DNA from: Tyto alba
Taxonomy: Eukaryota; Chordata; Aves; Strigiformes; Tytonidae
Reading direction: 5' to 3'
NCBI RefSeq assembly: GCF_018691265.1
Contig: NW_024881329.1
Coordinates: 5,270,001-5,334,000 of the forward strand
DNA length: 64,000 nt
This document shows positions 13,669-26,600 of the stretch, in pieces. The notes beneath the pieces are model-generated. The model was given only the letters and a program-made list of their open reading frames with translations, had not been told where the DNA came from and searched no databases. Each line of letters begins with the position of its first letter. The stretch's first letter is position 1. The position numbers were made by a program, and so were the translations under genes.

Positions 13669-16600
13669 CCTCACAGTAACTTTACAGGTAGCTCCCTGTT
13701 TACAAGCTGCCTGTGGCTTGCTTTATTCTTTCATCAGGTTGTTGTTCCCAGAAGTGACTAAAAGTGTTGGGGAATCCCTCAGTTTCTGATTATGTGTTAG
13801 TAATAGGCAATGAAGGTGCCTGAGGGTTGCATGATTGCAGGAGGGGCCTGTCCTAAATCTGTAATCCTTTACCAAGTCTCAAACTGAGCACCAAGAATAG
13901 CTAGTTAATTTTTAAAATGCACACTTGACCCTGGTTGTATCTAATTCTGAACTCAAATTAGGCATTTATTTGTGTACTGTCTTTCATGCACACATGTAGA
14001 TCTACACAAGTCATCTCTCTGCATGCATGTAGACCACTGAACCATCACACTTCCATATGGAGATGAACTTTTTTATTAAGCATTTCTAACATACTGTATT
14101 CTAGTTCCCTTTCTGGTATTTAGTTATGGTATTTCTGTTCTCAAAGACACTAGTGAAGATGGGGAGGTTTGTCCTTCTGTTTTATAAATTGAATAATTTT
14201 CACTCCCAGTGTGGCTTGCTTACTAATATGATACACTTGGAGGACAACAGCTTTTCTTTCTCTCAGTTTCAGTTAGCTTCATGGGCTAATGTAATTGGTG
14301 TATTTATAGGTAAGGTAATATTTTAAATGGCCCATAAAGAGATAACACTCATGATTTTCCAGCATATGAATCCCCCTTTTCTGGTTTTCAATTTGGAATG
14401 GTACTTGTGTTTGCAAACCCTTAGTTTCTAACTTCCGTTGCAGGATTTGTATAAATGTTAGGCACGCTTCTTTGGGTACTTCAGTGTGCAGTCTTCACTT
14501 TTTCTAGCTCAGATTTAAAACCTGATTTTCAGTTTTTCTCCTGCGCAGTCCATGTTGAATTTTCCTTTCCCTTGAAGAACCAAGAAACAATTTCTTAAAT
14601 GGCTAGCCATTTTTTTCTTCCTTCTTTGGAAAGGTTATCGTGCCCCTTTAACTGTCTCAAGCTGGCTTCTGGCTTGTATGTGTGGCACCGTGCTAGATTG
14701 CTATAAATTTTTTACAAGACCACCACTGTTTTGTGTGAACCAGAAAAGTGTAAATAACTATACACACAGCAGGACTCTTCAAAGATTCTCAGCTAACCTC
14801 TGACTTGACAGGTTGCTTATATTTCCCTTCTTACCATCAATTTTACCTTTTATGTTTTGCTTATCTGCTTTCAAATTTTGAGACCCTCCCATTTCCCTCT
14901 TAGAAATCTGTTTCATCTAGATAACCCTAAACAAGGAAACACCTGAGCTGCGCGCTTGCCTGTATTGAGAAATACAGTTGTTTATCAAATTCAACCAACC
15001 CTACTTTCTCTGGTATTTTTCCCTTCCTTCCTCTGTCTTTTCAGATTTGCTATCATCAAGAGTTTTTAAAATATATTCACATTTCAGGCTTAAATATAAA
15101 CTTAGATTAACTACCATTTAATTAAGATAACATCATCAGGATAATTAAACTTCCTAAGATGGAACAGCTAAGCCCTTGTGATTTGCAGCCTGTGCCTTGT
15201 GATTTTTTGTTCTCTGCTGGATATCCATGCGTGAGTGAGATCAGCTTTGAGAGGCACACTGCTAAATGCCATGTTTGATCACAGTGCGACCACCACCCTG
15301 GCTCAGTGGTGGGAAGGATGTGGGGTTAGCTGAGGCTGAGGCCTCGGAAGGCAGGGGTGGTGCTGGCAGAGGCAAGCGTCCTGAAGCATCTTGCAGACTC
15401 CTTTTATTAAGAACACGCTCCAAGATCTGACCAGGACTTTGGTCTGTAACGAGCTGCATTTTGGGGTTTCTTGTCGATGCAGTGTTTTTGCCTAGGAGCA
15501 CCCAGGGACAACATTCCCTGACCCCACCCCATCTGCCTAGGAGACTGCCCTGCCATTGATGTCCTTGTCACCTTTAGCTGGAATGCAAACGGTGGGACGT
15601 GGCAGGCCACCCACAGGAGCTGCTGGCTGCCAACAGCATAACACAGCCCTTCCAGGGCAGCTCACCTGGGTTGCCTGCTGCTCTCTGCATTGCAGTCCCA
15701 CAGCCTTTTGAAGTGGATTCGAAGGGTTAAATGTTATCTTCAGGCTTGTTCGTTGTAGGAGAGTGCTTTAGAACATAGGAATGGGGATCGGGGTGAAAAT
15801 CTCCGTGTCAGTCATGCAAGAGAATTTTCTGCAGCTGGGGTAAAATTTGGCTGCGTAGGAAATAGTGCTTTACTAGGGTTACCATAAGCTCTGAGCTAAA
15901 AACTCATAAATGTAACTTTTCCACTCTGGTTGTCAAACAAAAAGAAAAAAGTGCCATATATTTTAGCTGTGTTGCTTCCTAAGCTCCTTGAAAGCTCTTT
16001 GGATACCTCCATTTTGAGTTCAGTAAGGTAACCTATGCAGAAGAAAATAGGGCAACTTTGTGTGCCTTCCCCAGAGATTTGCTCCTTGACAACCTTTGAA
16101 ACCACTTATTAAAAGAAAAAATTATGTATTCGTAACTGATTTTATAGGAAACTGACTTTGGTTAGCAAATGTATTTTTAAAGGACAAACCGATTCATGCT
16201 TTTCTTTCTATTTAGTAATCTATGCAGATGAAAATTACTCCTATCCTTTCTATGAGGCTCTTTTTGAAATCTTTTCTAGTCAGATAAAGTAAGATTTTTC
16301 AAAAGTAAGAGTAAATTGAGTCAGTGGCTTAAAAATTAATTCTTGAATAAAATGTTGCACAAGGAAATGAAAACCCAAGGTTCATGAGATTTTTTTTGCT
16401 CATAAATACAGTGACTAAGGATTGGCTGATTGAAAATTTCTGTAGTTTAAATTCAAAATATTTGTTCAAATACATTAGCCATAGAAGTAATGGTTAGGAT
16501 GTTTAGTGTATGTGGATCGGATTTTTCTGGAGTTCTTGATTTAGCAGATGTACAGATGAAGTCTGTAAGATAATAGTGCTGAGCCAAGGCAAAGTTGCTG

Positions 16601-19600
16601 AGTACAGTGCTTTTTTTTTTTAACTTATGACTCATGGGTGAATCTAAACTAGAATTCTGTTTAATATTAATAGGAAATTCAAAAGTTGGCTTTCATGGCA
16701 GACACAGGAAATATGTCTCTGGAGAATCTTAAACGGGCTTTTCTTTCTTCCTCATAGTTCCATGGCAAAATGTTATTTGATTTGGACATCCAGAGAAGGG
16801 AAACTTTAAAACAAATGAAACTGGCACAGTGTACTCTATTTTTGGCATGCTTGTATGTAATCAACAACTTTCCGCATTTGCTCTGTTTGCCTCATCATAC
16901 CCAATTCCCACCGGTTCTTCAGTATTCAGTGCTGGTTAGGAGTTTTAGCGTGCGTTTCCAAACCCTCAGCATGTTTTTTGTTTTTCCACTGCTTAGGTGC
17001 TGCATAAACACTTTACCTCTCTGCACCGATCTGCCCTCAGCAGCCTGCAATGCCGCCATACCCTGAGGGACACTGAAGGCATGGGTTGCCTTGTTTGCTC
17101 TACCTCTATCTGTCTAGCTATTTGTAAAGCACTTCTCGCTGACTACAGACAGTGCTACTCTGTGTTGTGTTCAGGTATGCTTGTTCTAGGTAACTGTAAT
17201 GCTGCTGCACACTTGTTCTTTGTAAGAGAAGAGTAGAAATTCCCATTGGCAGATCTTCAAGTTACCTGGGTGGTACCTGGACTGAGCAGTAATTATTCTG
17301 AGTAAGCTTTTCTGTTCCAGCTATTTTCATTGCTGGGAAAGTAAAGTAGAGGAGGGTGTGATGGAAGGTTTGTTGTTTCTTAGGATTCTTGTTTGGAGTT
17401 GGCATGTAATGATGCAGTTTTAGCTGTTTGGAAGAATTAACTACCAAAATATAGGTATGATATTTGTGGTTAAGGAACAGTGACTTGATAGCTTTTTTTT
17501 CTTGCCCCCTTCCCACGAGGAGGCTAATCTCAGCAGCTAAGCTAAACCAAGGGCAGGACTGAAACCCTAACTGTTCTGCAGCTTTTTCAGTACAATCCAT
17601 TCACCCAAAACTTGATGAACTGCTTAAATAACCCTAGTGCGTTCGGGAATTTGCTGCGGAGGCTCCATTGGTGCCTTTGAGGAGGAGATGAGGTCTGTAA
17701 TGTTTCCAGAGCTCTGCCAGCACAGTCAGCATAATGACTTTATTGAAGTCATTCAGGTACCTGAGCAGAGCTGTTTCCAAGCAGGTATAAGCAGACTTCA
17801 AGGACAGGACATGAGCGTATGCCAAGCCCTTGTAAACAGTGACTTGAGCTGGTAACTACTAAACAGCAGGTTTGGGGGTTTTTTTAGTATGATTATTATT
17901 GTTACTATTTTATGTATTTTTCTGCAGCAAAAGGCTGCGACTCCCTCCCAGAGTCCTGTGAGAAGTGCTGGAAGGTCTTGATGCCTTCCTGTGGTCCCTG
18001 TGAAAGGCAGTAGCCGATAGGCTTCAGCTGGGAGCACCTCAGGCTGCTGCAAGGTGCATGTGTGCCTAATGCATCTGGCATTATCTAAGAGTAGGGGGCA
18101 TGTATAAGTGCCAGAGTTTGCTTCACACCAAGGGTTGGTTCTGAGACAGAGAGGTATAATGGGAGAAGAGTGTTCCGTGAAGATGCTTCCTCAGGCTAAA
18201 CAAATGCTATCCTGTGTACTTCACAGCTGAGGCTTAAAATAGAGATAATAAATCGATACATGTTGTGTTTTGTTTTTAAGCTGGTCTTCAGTCTCCAGAT
18301 TGGCTTTTAAGTATCTTGTTGCTATGGAGAAAGAACAACTCTCCTATGCAGTGGGTGCGGAGAGCGGCACTCCTCACAGCATGGTGCTGTGCTGCCTCTT
18401 CATCCTGCAGCGTTTTTTTCCCAAGGAAATACGGCTGTTACTGGTATGCTGCCGTTTGATCTTGTCTGTGCTTGTGATTGATTTCCTCCCCCCTTTCCCT
18501 CTTGCCCTTTACGAATGCCTTTTCACCATCTCTGATCTTATCTTTATCTCCTCTGCCTTTTTTCTCAATGAGGGCTCCCTTCACTTCCAGATGAAAATTA
18601 GACCGTTAGCAAAGCCTTACCTTCTCTCTCCCAGATACTCTCTTTTCTGTATTCATGATCAGTGAGAGATACCAGATTTGCAGTAGGCAGAGGAAAATAT
18701 TTTGCTACCAATACATCCATTTCTCCCCATTATTCTTTTAAAAGTAAACAAGCCTGGACTCTGGTACTACATATACAGCAGAGACAAAGGCTGTTTCTGG
18801 AGATTGCAGCAACATTATGCATCTGCTGCTGAGTCCTTACAGCAGCAGAGAGTGTATGTCTTGACATCTAGGCATGTCAAGAGCAGTACATGTCTGTTGT
18901 TCGTGTCACTTTGTTACGTGTTGTTTCCCTCACCTCCGGCTCAGTTCCCAGCCAATGCAGGCTGCAGTGCAGTTTGCTCACAGGTCATCTCTCCAATGAT
19001 GAGATGATGTCTGTGCTTGGGGAGCGAGGAGAAAGGCCAGGCCAGTGCAGTGGCAGGGAATACAAATGCACAGACAGATGTACCCCACCGTCCTTGAACG
19101 TCAAGAGAAGCAGCAAGCTTTCTCAAGTGCTGCTGTGTCAGAGCCCTGGAGCTGCCGATTCAGATGCGTTTCTGAGGCTGAATTACTGAGTGCTTTTGTT
19201 TGTAGTCTCTTCCTCCTCTGCTGCTAACTGCAAGACCAGTTAGGAAAAAAAGAATGGTATTTTAATTGAAGATACACAAATGAGCAGGGAAAACTTGGAA
19301 TGAACCAGAGGAAATGCTGTGAAAGCAAATTCACCTCTTTTGCTGGTGATTTCTTAACAGCTAGAGACTGTTCCAGTTATTTTGAAAGGGCTCAGCTCCC
19401 ACTGGGGCTCTGAAGTGAACAGGCCATTTTTTTCAAGGCCATCTGCTGAGCTTCTGGGTGCTGCTCATTTCTGGAGACCTCTGAAATGTAAAAATCTTGT
19501 TGTCTACTTGATTGTCAATGAGAATGTCATGTGCATACCAGATTGACCCCAATTTTTCCTCTTGATTTCCCTTTAATTTACTATATTAAATTGAATCTGT

Positions 19601-22600
19601 CTCTGTTTTCTGAATTATCTCTGATCCCCTGCAGTGTGAAGAAAGCCTGCTCATCTCCTGCTGCTGCTCTTAGCTGGTATTATGTTGTTAAACTTCTGCT
19701 TGCTCATTGTCAGTCCTGTGCGTGTCTGTCTCCAGCCAGGGAGGTCTAATTGTGAAGCTGCTCTGGCTGCCCCTAATCCTTCAGTGCCTGTATTTGTCTG
19801 CCTACCACTGAGTTGTCTTATCTCCTTTGGGTTTGGCCATTTTGTATTATGTTTCTTTTTGCGCTCTGTGTAGCCCTGAAAGCAGTTCCAAGGTCAAGGC
19901 TTGGATTTACCTTAGAAGGGAAAATTAGGAGAACGGCAGCAATGCCTGGAGGGCAGGCCAGTGCACAAGGCAGTGAAAGATCTCCTGGCAAATGGCAGCA
20001 CTCTGGAGAAACATGACAATGTTCCTGGGGTGGTCTCCTCTTGATATGAGCATCCTGGCAACCCAGTCCTTGTGTCAGCGTGAAGTGCAGTGGTTTTCTT
20101 GCTCTATTAACATGAAAGTGGATTCTGAATTACTAATTATTAGCTTTTGCCATTGTTATTCAGCTACGTTCTACTGATGGGTGTTGGGAAGACAGGGCAG
20201 GACAGTGTCTGGTACTCCTGCCAGGGGTCCCTTTGATGGTACCAAAAGAGAAATAGTATTAGTACTGATCTGATGTGCCCTTTAGGTCACAATAAATTGA
20301 GACTGCATGATCTGTCTGTGATCATGGTTGGCTTAGGAGCTGCAAGCTCAGTGATCAAAATGTAAAACTTGGCAGAACAATCTTGGAGGCTTTTCCAGGA
20401 TTCTCTGCTTATGTCTCCATGCCGACACTTCTGCAAGTTGCTGGGCTACTTTTTTTGGGAAACAAGGTTCTCGTTACAGAAACAGTTACATTCAGTGATG
20501 CCTCCAATGAGCAGAGTCTGCTACATGGCCCTTCTTCCAAGGGTGGAAAGGGAGAAGGGAAGAGGAAGACTTCACAGTTCAGCTGTCAAATAGTAGTTGC
20601 TAGAAAAGGAACTGCATGCCTAAGAAAATTTTCATTCTACATTTATGAGCATATTTAAGTGCTCCAGAATAAGCCTTAGAAAAAAGGTATACGTATACAT
20701 AGCATAAAAATAATTGGTGTATTTCTGTAAAAACAGAAATCTGCTCATCTCCAGAAGGGAGTTATGGAATGTAAATGCTACATCATCATCTCTGCTGGCA
20801 GGATCAACCCAAGCATGAGGCTGGAGGTTGTCAGGCCCTCTTGTTCCTGGGAAACAAATTGGCATGGTAAGATTAAGCCTAAAGTGTCACAATTACCGCA
20901 TATGTGAAGAATTTGTAGTTTCTTCTACGGTAAATAAGATGCTATACCAAGCAACAATGGATTAATAAATCCAAAATTTTATTTAAACCTATGTTTATAT
21001 ATATAGTATATGCATGTATGTATGGAGGAGTGAGGAGGTTATCTCTTTTGAGCTTGTTCCTTTTCCTATTTGAGATGACAGAAGTTTTTATTACTGTGTT
21101 TCGCAGGCGCCAGTCGCAAGTCCCTTGCTAGGACTATGTATGTTGTGATCATGTGCTGGTACGTTGGTCATCAAGAGATTTTTTTGTTCTCTTGGGATCA
21201 GAGTTTGAGCAATATGGTCATGAAGGGGCCCACTGTGGTGTTTAAGCCCTTAGGGTTGGACAGGGTGCCAAGGCCAGAGCTTCCACACACGTGTACATAG
21301 GCCAGTTAAGCTGGAGAAAGCAAACTGCATCCTGCCATGCAGGAAAGTTTTGGATTGTTCCTCCATAAGAGCCCAGGAGACAATCCTTTCAGCCATTCAA
21401 AATGGTTCCCGAGTCCCGTTTAACTCACTCAACAATTAGCCGCTGTATTGAATAAAGGGCAAATGGCTTATTTTGACAAGGACTGTAACCTTTGCTTCAA
21501 CTTTTTTTCTCTTTCTCAACATAAACTCATTCTTGCAAGCACAAACAATAAGAGACATTTGTGGACTTGCAATTTTGTAAAATTTCAATTGTTTAGCAAA
21601 TTTATGCAATATGAGCTGCAGCAGTTTCGTCATCAGTGGGAAGCCTGTAATTGGGAAGAGAAGGAAAAGACCTTGAAGTCTTTTAGTGGCTCTTTGCTGG
21701 TACATTTTGAGGCCATAACCTGATGGCTCAGCAGCTAGCGGGCTCGGTCCCTTGCTCTGTGGTCTCTGTCAGCAGGGTGTTTAATATGACAGTGCTTTTT
21801 GCGATACGAGCTGCTGACTTCTGGGACTACCAAACAGATGGTGACTACGTGAGAACACATGTAAGTGGCTGACACTGTAGATTCTGTTTTCCCCAGTTGT
21901 CGCACTGTTCAGGATGCAGTGTTTAAGACTGGAATCAGCATAAAGGTGTCTTGTTTTTAAGAAAGAAAGGAAAAATAACCATCCACAAACCGAACCCAAA
22001 CACATTGAGGCCTCATTGTTCTGATGCCCTGAGCTGTAGGGAGCTTGTCAAATCTCTTTTTGCCCAGCCTGACAAATTTTAGATAGCAAAAATAACACTG
22101 CAGAGTAAATTTCTTGGGTGAAGTGGTATGGTGCTATTGCAAAATTCAATCAGCAAATAAATGTGAATCTATCTAAAAAGAGTATTTTGAAAATAAAAAT
22201 TAGTATAAAGGCACCCAATGTGTATAAATAAAGCAATTTGCTATTTCTTACATTTTCCACCAAGGACAAAGGAAATTACAGTATAGTGTCTCCTCATGAT
22301 CATTTGAAAGTGGCACTGTACTGTTGGATTCCTCTCTGGCAATCTTTCCTTACTCAAGTGAGTGAAATCTGTCAAATTCCAATATACAGAAACAGAACCT
22401 GATTTCAGAGTGTGTTGTCGACCTTCTGAGATGGATCTCAGAATAGATCAACATTCTGACGTTCTTATATCAGCATATCTGTAGCTTGTGAAAATTTAAA
22501 TATTAAAGCATAATGTCTGAATCATAGCAACTCTTCAGTCCAATAAGAAAGCCAATCTGCCTAATTCATGTGGTACATTTTACTCCATCTGCAGAAATCA

Positions 22601-22617
22601 GCTTCGTGTGTGCTTTT

Positions 22618-22623
<6 letters not shown>

Positions 22624-22648
<25 letters not shown>
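22624..22648 (+). repeat. A25 homopolymer, the longest in the window
   Basis: Twenty-five consecutive A after TTTTTAAATT, followed by GAGG. It could be a retroposed tail or a slipped microsatellite. No LINE or SINE body was recognised upstream. Confidence 0.9.
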
Positions 22649-23589
22649 GAGGCTGAAAACCCAACTCTATTTGAAATTTGGGAGCTGGATAGTGCCTATG
22701 ATTTTTTGCAGAATCACATTGGGTTTCTCAGCAAAGAAAGAGGATTATTGTCTGTAGAGAAGTGCTAGCAAAGGAGAAGTAAGATCCTACTAGCTTGGAA
22801 AAATAGGAGATTTAGTTGAGACCAGCAAACATTAAGCTGCCTCAGATTACCCAGCTGCACCCAGCAGTTTCTCTGCATACCGTGTGCGGTGCAGAGTGTC
22901 TCACGGCCATGCAGTCACTTCAAGGCATAGGAGGAGTGTGGCGGTGAGCGCTCGAGCAGAGGGCTGGAGGCGGTCATCTCTACAGGTCCAGCCTAAATTA
23001 TTCCATGTCTTGAGGCTGTTCCTGTCTGGGATCCATGAAGGTTCTGAACAAAAAGTTGGGTTTAAAATACAAACATGTGAAAAAGGAGAATGGTGAAGCC
23101 ACACACTGGCTGTTAGGTGATCAAAGCCATACGAATTAGCTGAAGTATCATGACTAAAAAGAAGCCTTCCTGAGGAAGGAAGACTGCGGTCACTGTACAC
23201 CGAATATCACTCTGTCATTCTCTATTTTCCTTAAGCTCCCTCCAAAATTTTCTGTTGAAAGCCAGAGCTAGTGCTGTTACATCTGAAGCATTTATTTTGT
23301 CATTTATAACTGTGACTGACACTGAGGAGAGAGGTACCTGGATGGAAGGACATTCAAAAATAATTTGGTAGCCAGTGCAGATGCCCAGGGAGAAGCCAAG
23401 CCCTTAAAAACTAACAGGAATGAAATGCTGTCCTACTAACTCTCTGAGCCAAGGGGAACTGTGTTGCTGAGATCCTGTTTTTTTATTGCTGAAGGGGTAA
23501 ATTAACATACTTAGCAAAATACCCAGAGATTTGGTTGTATTTTACCCTGCTGATGAAACTGGATAGTAATTGTTTTCACAGGGTTGGGG

Positions 23590-23606
23590 TTTTTTTTTTT
23601 TTTTTT
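23590..23606 (+). repeat. T17 homopolymer
   Basis: Seventeen consecutive T preceded by GGGTTGGGG. Low-complexity only. Confidence 0.9.
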
Positions 23607-26600
23607 GCATGACTGGAGAAGAAACAATATGTGTCCTGTATGTGAGCCTTTTCAGGCAGTGTGTGACTGTCCCAGCCTGCTGTCCCTAGTGTAAGATGTC
23701 TCCTAAGAGAAGGTGGTTAAATAACGCTGACGTTGTATGACAGGAGTTTTGTAACGTGAGTAAATATTACCTGTTCAGCTGTAAGCAAATAAATCCTTTT
23801 AAATATTGTAGTGGATACCTTAGGGGAGGAAAAGTACATTGAAAATGGAAGCAACTGGAAAATATTATAGTCTTTTTAAAAAAATATTATTTTTCTTTTT
23901 AATTTGTTGTCATTTTTGTCTTCTCTTGAAAAAATGCAGACTTTTCAGTGATATATCACAAATATGTCTATATTAAAAAAATACATATTTTGGATGGAAA
24001 ATCAAAACAATTTTAGTTCCTTTAAGTTTCTGCATGAATATATACTATCAAGAACTGAATGTTTATTCTGAAGAGTTTTTATGGAATACATTGTTATAAA
24101 CCCTGGTTAAATAAGATTTATAGAGGTAAATTGTCCTAACTCACCGTCCATCTGATATTTTATGTTCTGTTAGAAAAACAAAGTAGAATTTCGGAATGGA
24201 TTTCTGAATGTGCTAAGCATTCCCAAAGTGAGAAAATTGCAATTACTTATCTTTTTGGAAATGCTGGGTCTAAAAGGTTTTGGATTTTTTCAAATACTTT
24301 AGTGCTCTCATGAAAAATCGAGATATGTCCAACTTCAGCAGCAAGCTTGAACCTATGTTTATAGCTACTAAGTAATGTCTACAGAGTGGGATCCTGGTTT
24401 GGAAGAGGGTTGTGCCTGCAGTTTTTATGTCGTCTTATTAATTACAAAGCCAGGAAAAGGAAATGGGAGTGTTGTTTCTCTTCTTTGAGGCAATCAGTGT
24501 ATTTCAAGTTTAAATTAAAAATAACAAACACCTTAAAAATCTTGTAGAGTTGAACAGGAGGTTAGTGTCAGGGTTTTCTAGAAAACTTTGAAGCCCAAAT
24601 ATACCAGCAGATAGAGAGACTGCCATGTTCTTGAAAGTGGTGGCTTATTCCAGGAGCAGAGTGTGGAAAATAACCTCTACTCTAAATCTCCGAAGCTGAA
24701 ACCAGATCAGTGTGTCATCTTTAAAGGACGTGTTGCTCCTGTTGTCACTCATAATTCTTCTGACATTAGCATTTCTAATATTCTGGTTCAAGATCTCAAT
24801 GTAGTAAAGATTCATATTTGGTAGGTATGGGAGTTGGTTTTCTTCCTGTCAGAATAGACCACTGGAGTCCTTTAGCCAGGAGTACTGAAACAGAGAAATA
24901 TTGTATATGTTAATGTAAATTAATTGAAATTTTTAAAATAATAATTTATGATGTATGACTACATAAGAAAAATAATGTTATGCACCTCTTGTTCACAGTA
25001 TGGTTTTCTTGTCTTTTCAGCTTTGCTTTACTGTTTTGTGATCCAGAATACAAAGCTTATTAACTGTTTATTAGCATACTCTGATATTTTTGACATTGTA
25101 TTAGGTATTTATAAAGAATGAGTTAATAGTAAAAAGTGTTAATGAAGTTTTGCTTATTGCTTTCCCAGTGTAATAACAAATCGGTGTACCGACATAATTA
25201 ACTGTACAGATAATTAACGGTTGCATGTTTGGAGACAGATTCTCTGCTATTATAATGGTGAAACAAGCTGGGTTTTGCCAGCAGGTAACTTGTCCTGTCT
25301 TCTGTTTGGCTGTCTGGAAATGCATTTTTACTTCATAAACCCCAGTGTTTTGGAAGATCTATCTGCAGGTAAATTATGGTAAGATGGAAACTGTCATTTC
25401 TAGAAAGTAGCAGATGTTTAGGAGAGTTGATGAGTGATAATTCCAGTACTGGGGTAATTGTCACATTCTCTCTGGTCGATAGCCTTAAGCTGGTAATAAC
25501 CAAAGAGTTGATTTGTCTTGTTGGTTGGTTGTTTTTTGTTTTTTAGGGGAGCTATCCTCATCAATTAATAAATTAAAAAGCACATTCCTACATGCACAAG
25601 AGTTTAAATTGGGAAGCTGGTATCTATTGCTGGGTGGAATAATAATTTTAAGTAGCTGAACTGGATAAGTGCATGTTGACATTTTTATTTGTGCATAAAT
25701 TAATTCTTAATGTTGTAGGCATAGCTGGATGCAGGGAACATTAAAAGAACTTGACAGTGTCGGAACCAAGATTCTGATGTCAAACAGGAGGTGAAATTCA
25801 CTTTATTCTAATTATTGATTAAAATTTTACTAACAGACTTTAAAGATATTCGTGGGGCAGCTCTTCAGGGATGAGCAACCTAAACATGTGCCTTCCTGTT
25901 TCCATAGCGACACATCATTTGTGTCGTTTCCAGGCAGCCTAGATTGCATTGTGTACTGCAAGAATATTAGATTCAGAAGAGCTATATTAACAGCTCAGTA
26001 GTTTTCCCTAAACCTTGGTATTAAATATTTTTGTTTTGGATGAACATTAGAATAAAAAAGTGGTTGGAATTGTTGTGGTTTTTTAGAGAAACAAATCATG
26101 GCAGCAGAGCTGAAAATGAGAAATAACTGGCAACTGAGGTGAAGTGGTTTGGTCCGATTCATTGATTGCAAAACTGGCTATTCCTGTGACCGTGCAAATG
26201 CACTTTATCAATATGGTCAAGACTGTAGCAGGAATAGTTCTCGGTCTGGTGATTATTGTTAAAATCTTTGGAAGTGTTTTTGATTCATCTTGTTGGAGCT
26301 GTTGGAGCGAATTGAAGTAATGTAGTAAAGGTTAAGGCTATAAATGGTGGCCGTTAGCAAGGATCAGATTTCCAGCCCTGTGGCTCATGGCCTTGGAAGC
26401 ACATTTACAGGTGGCATTTTCAAGCTCAACGTAAGCAATTTGGTAGCTTTCCAGGATACTTGAGGCCATTTCAGACTGTGGCATATTCATATTTTGCTGC
26501 GAGCTTGAAACTGGTTTATCAGATTTGGAATGTCAGACTTGTCTATCAAGTCATACATTTCTAAGACTGGGACAGAGCATCTCAGTATCATTTTCACACA

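Noticed and set aside
18270..18665. 131-codon plus-strand ORF with hydrophobic stretches
   Set aside because: The hydrophobic residues come from a pyrimidine-rich stretch (T/C-rich codons for Leu, Phe, Ser). The start context and family support are absent.
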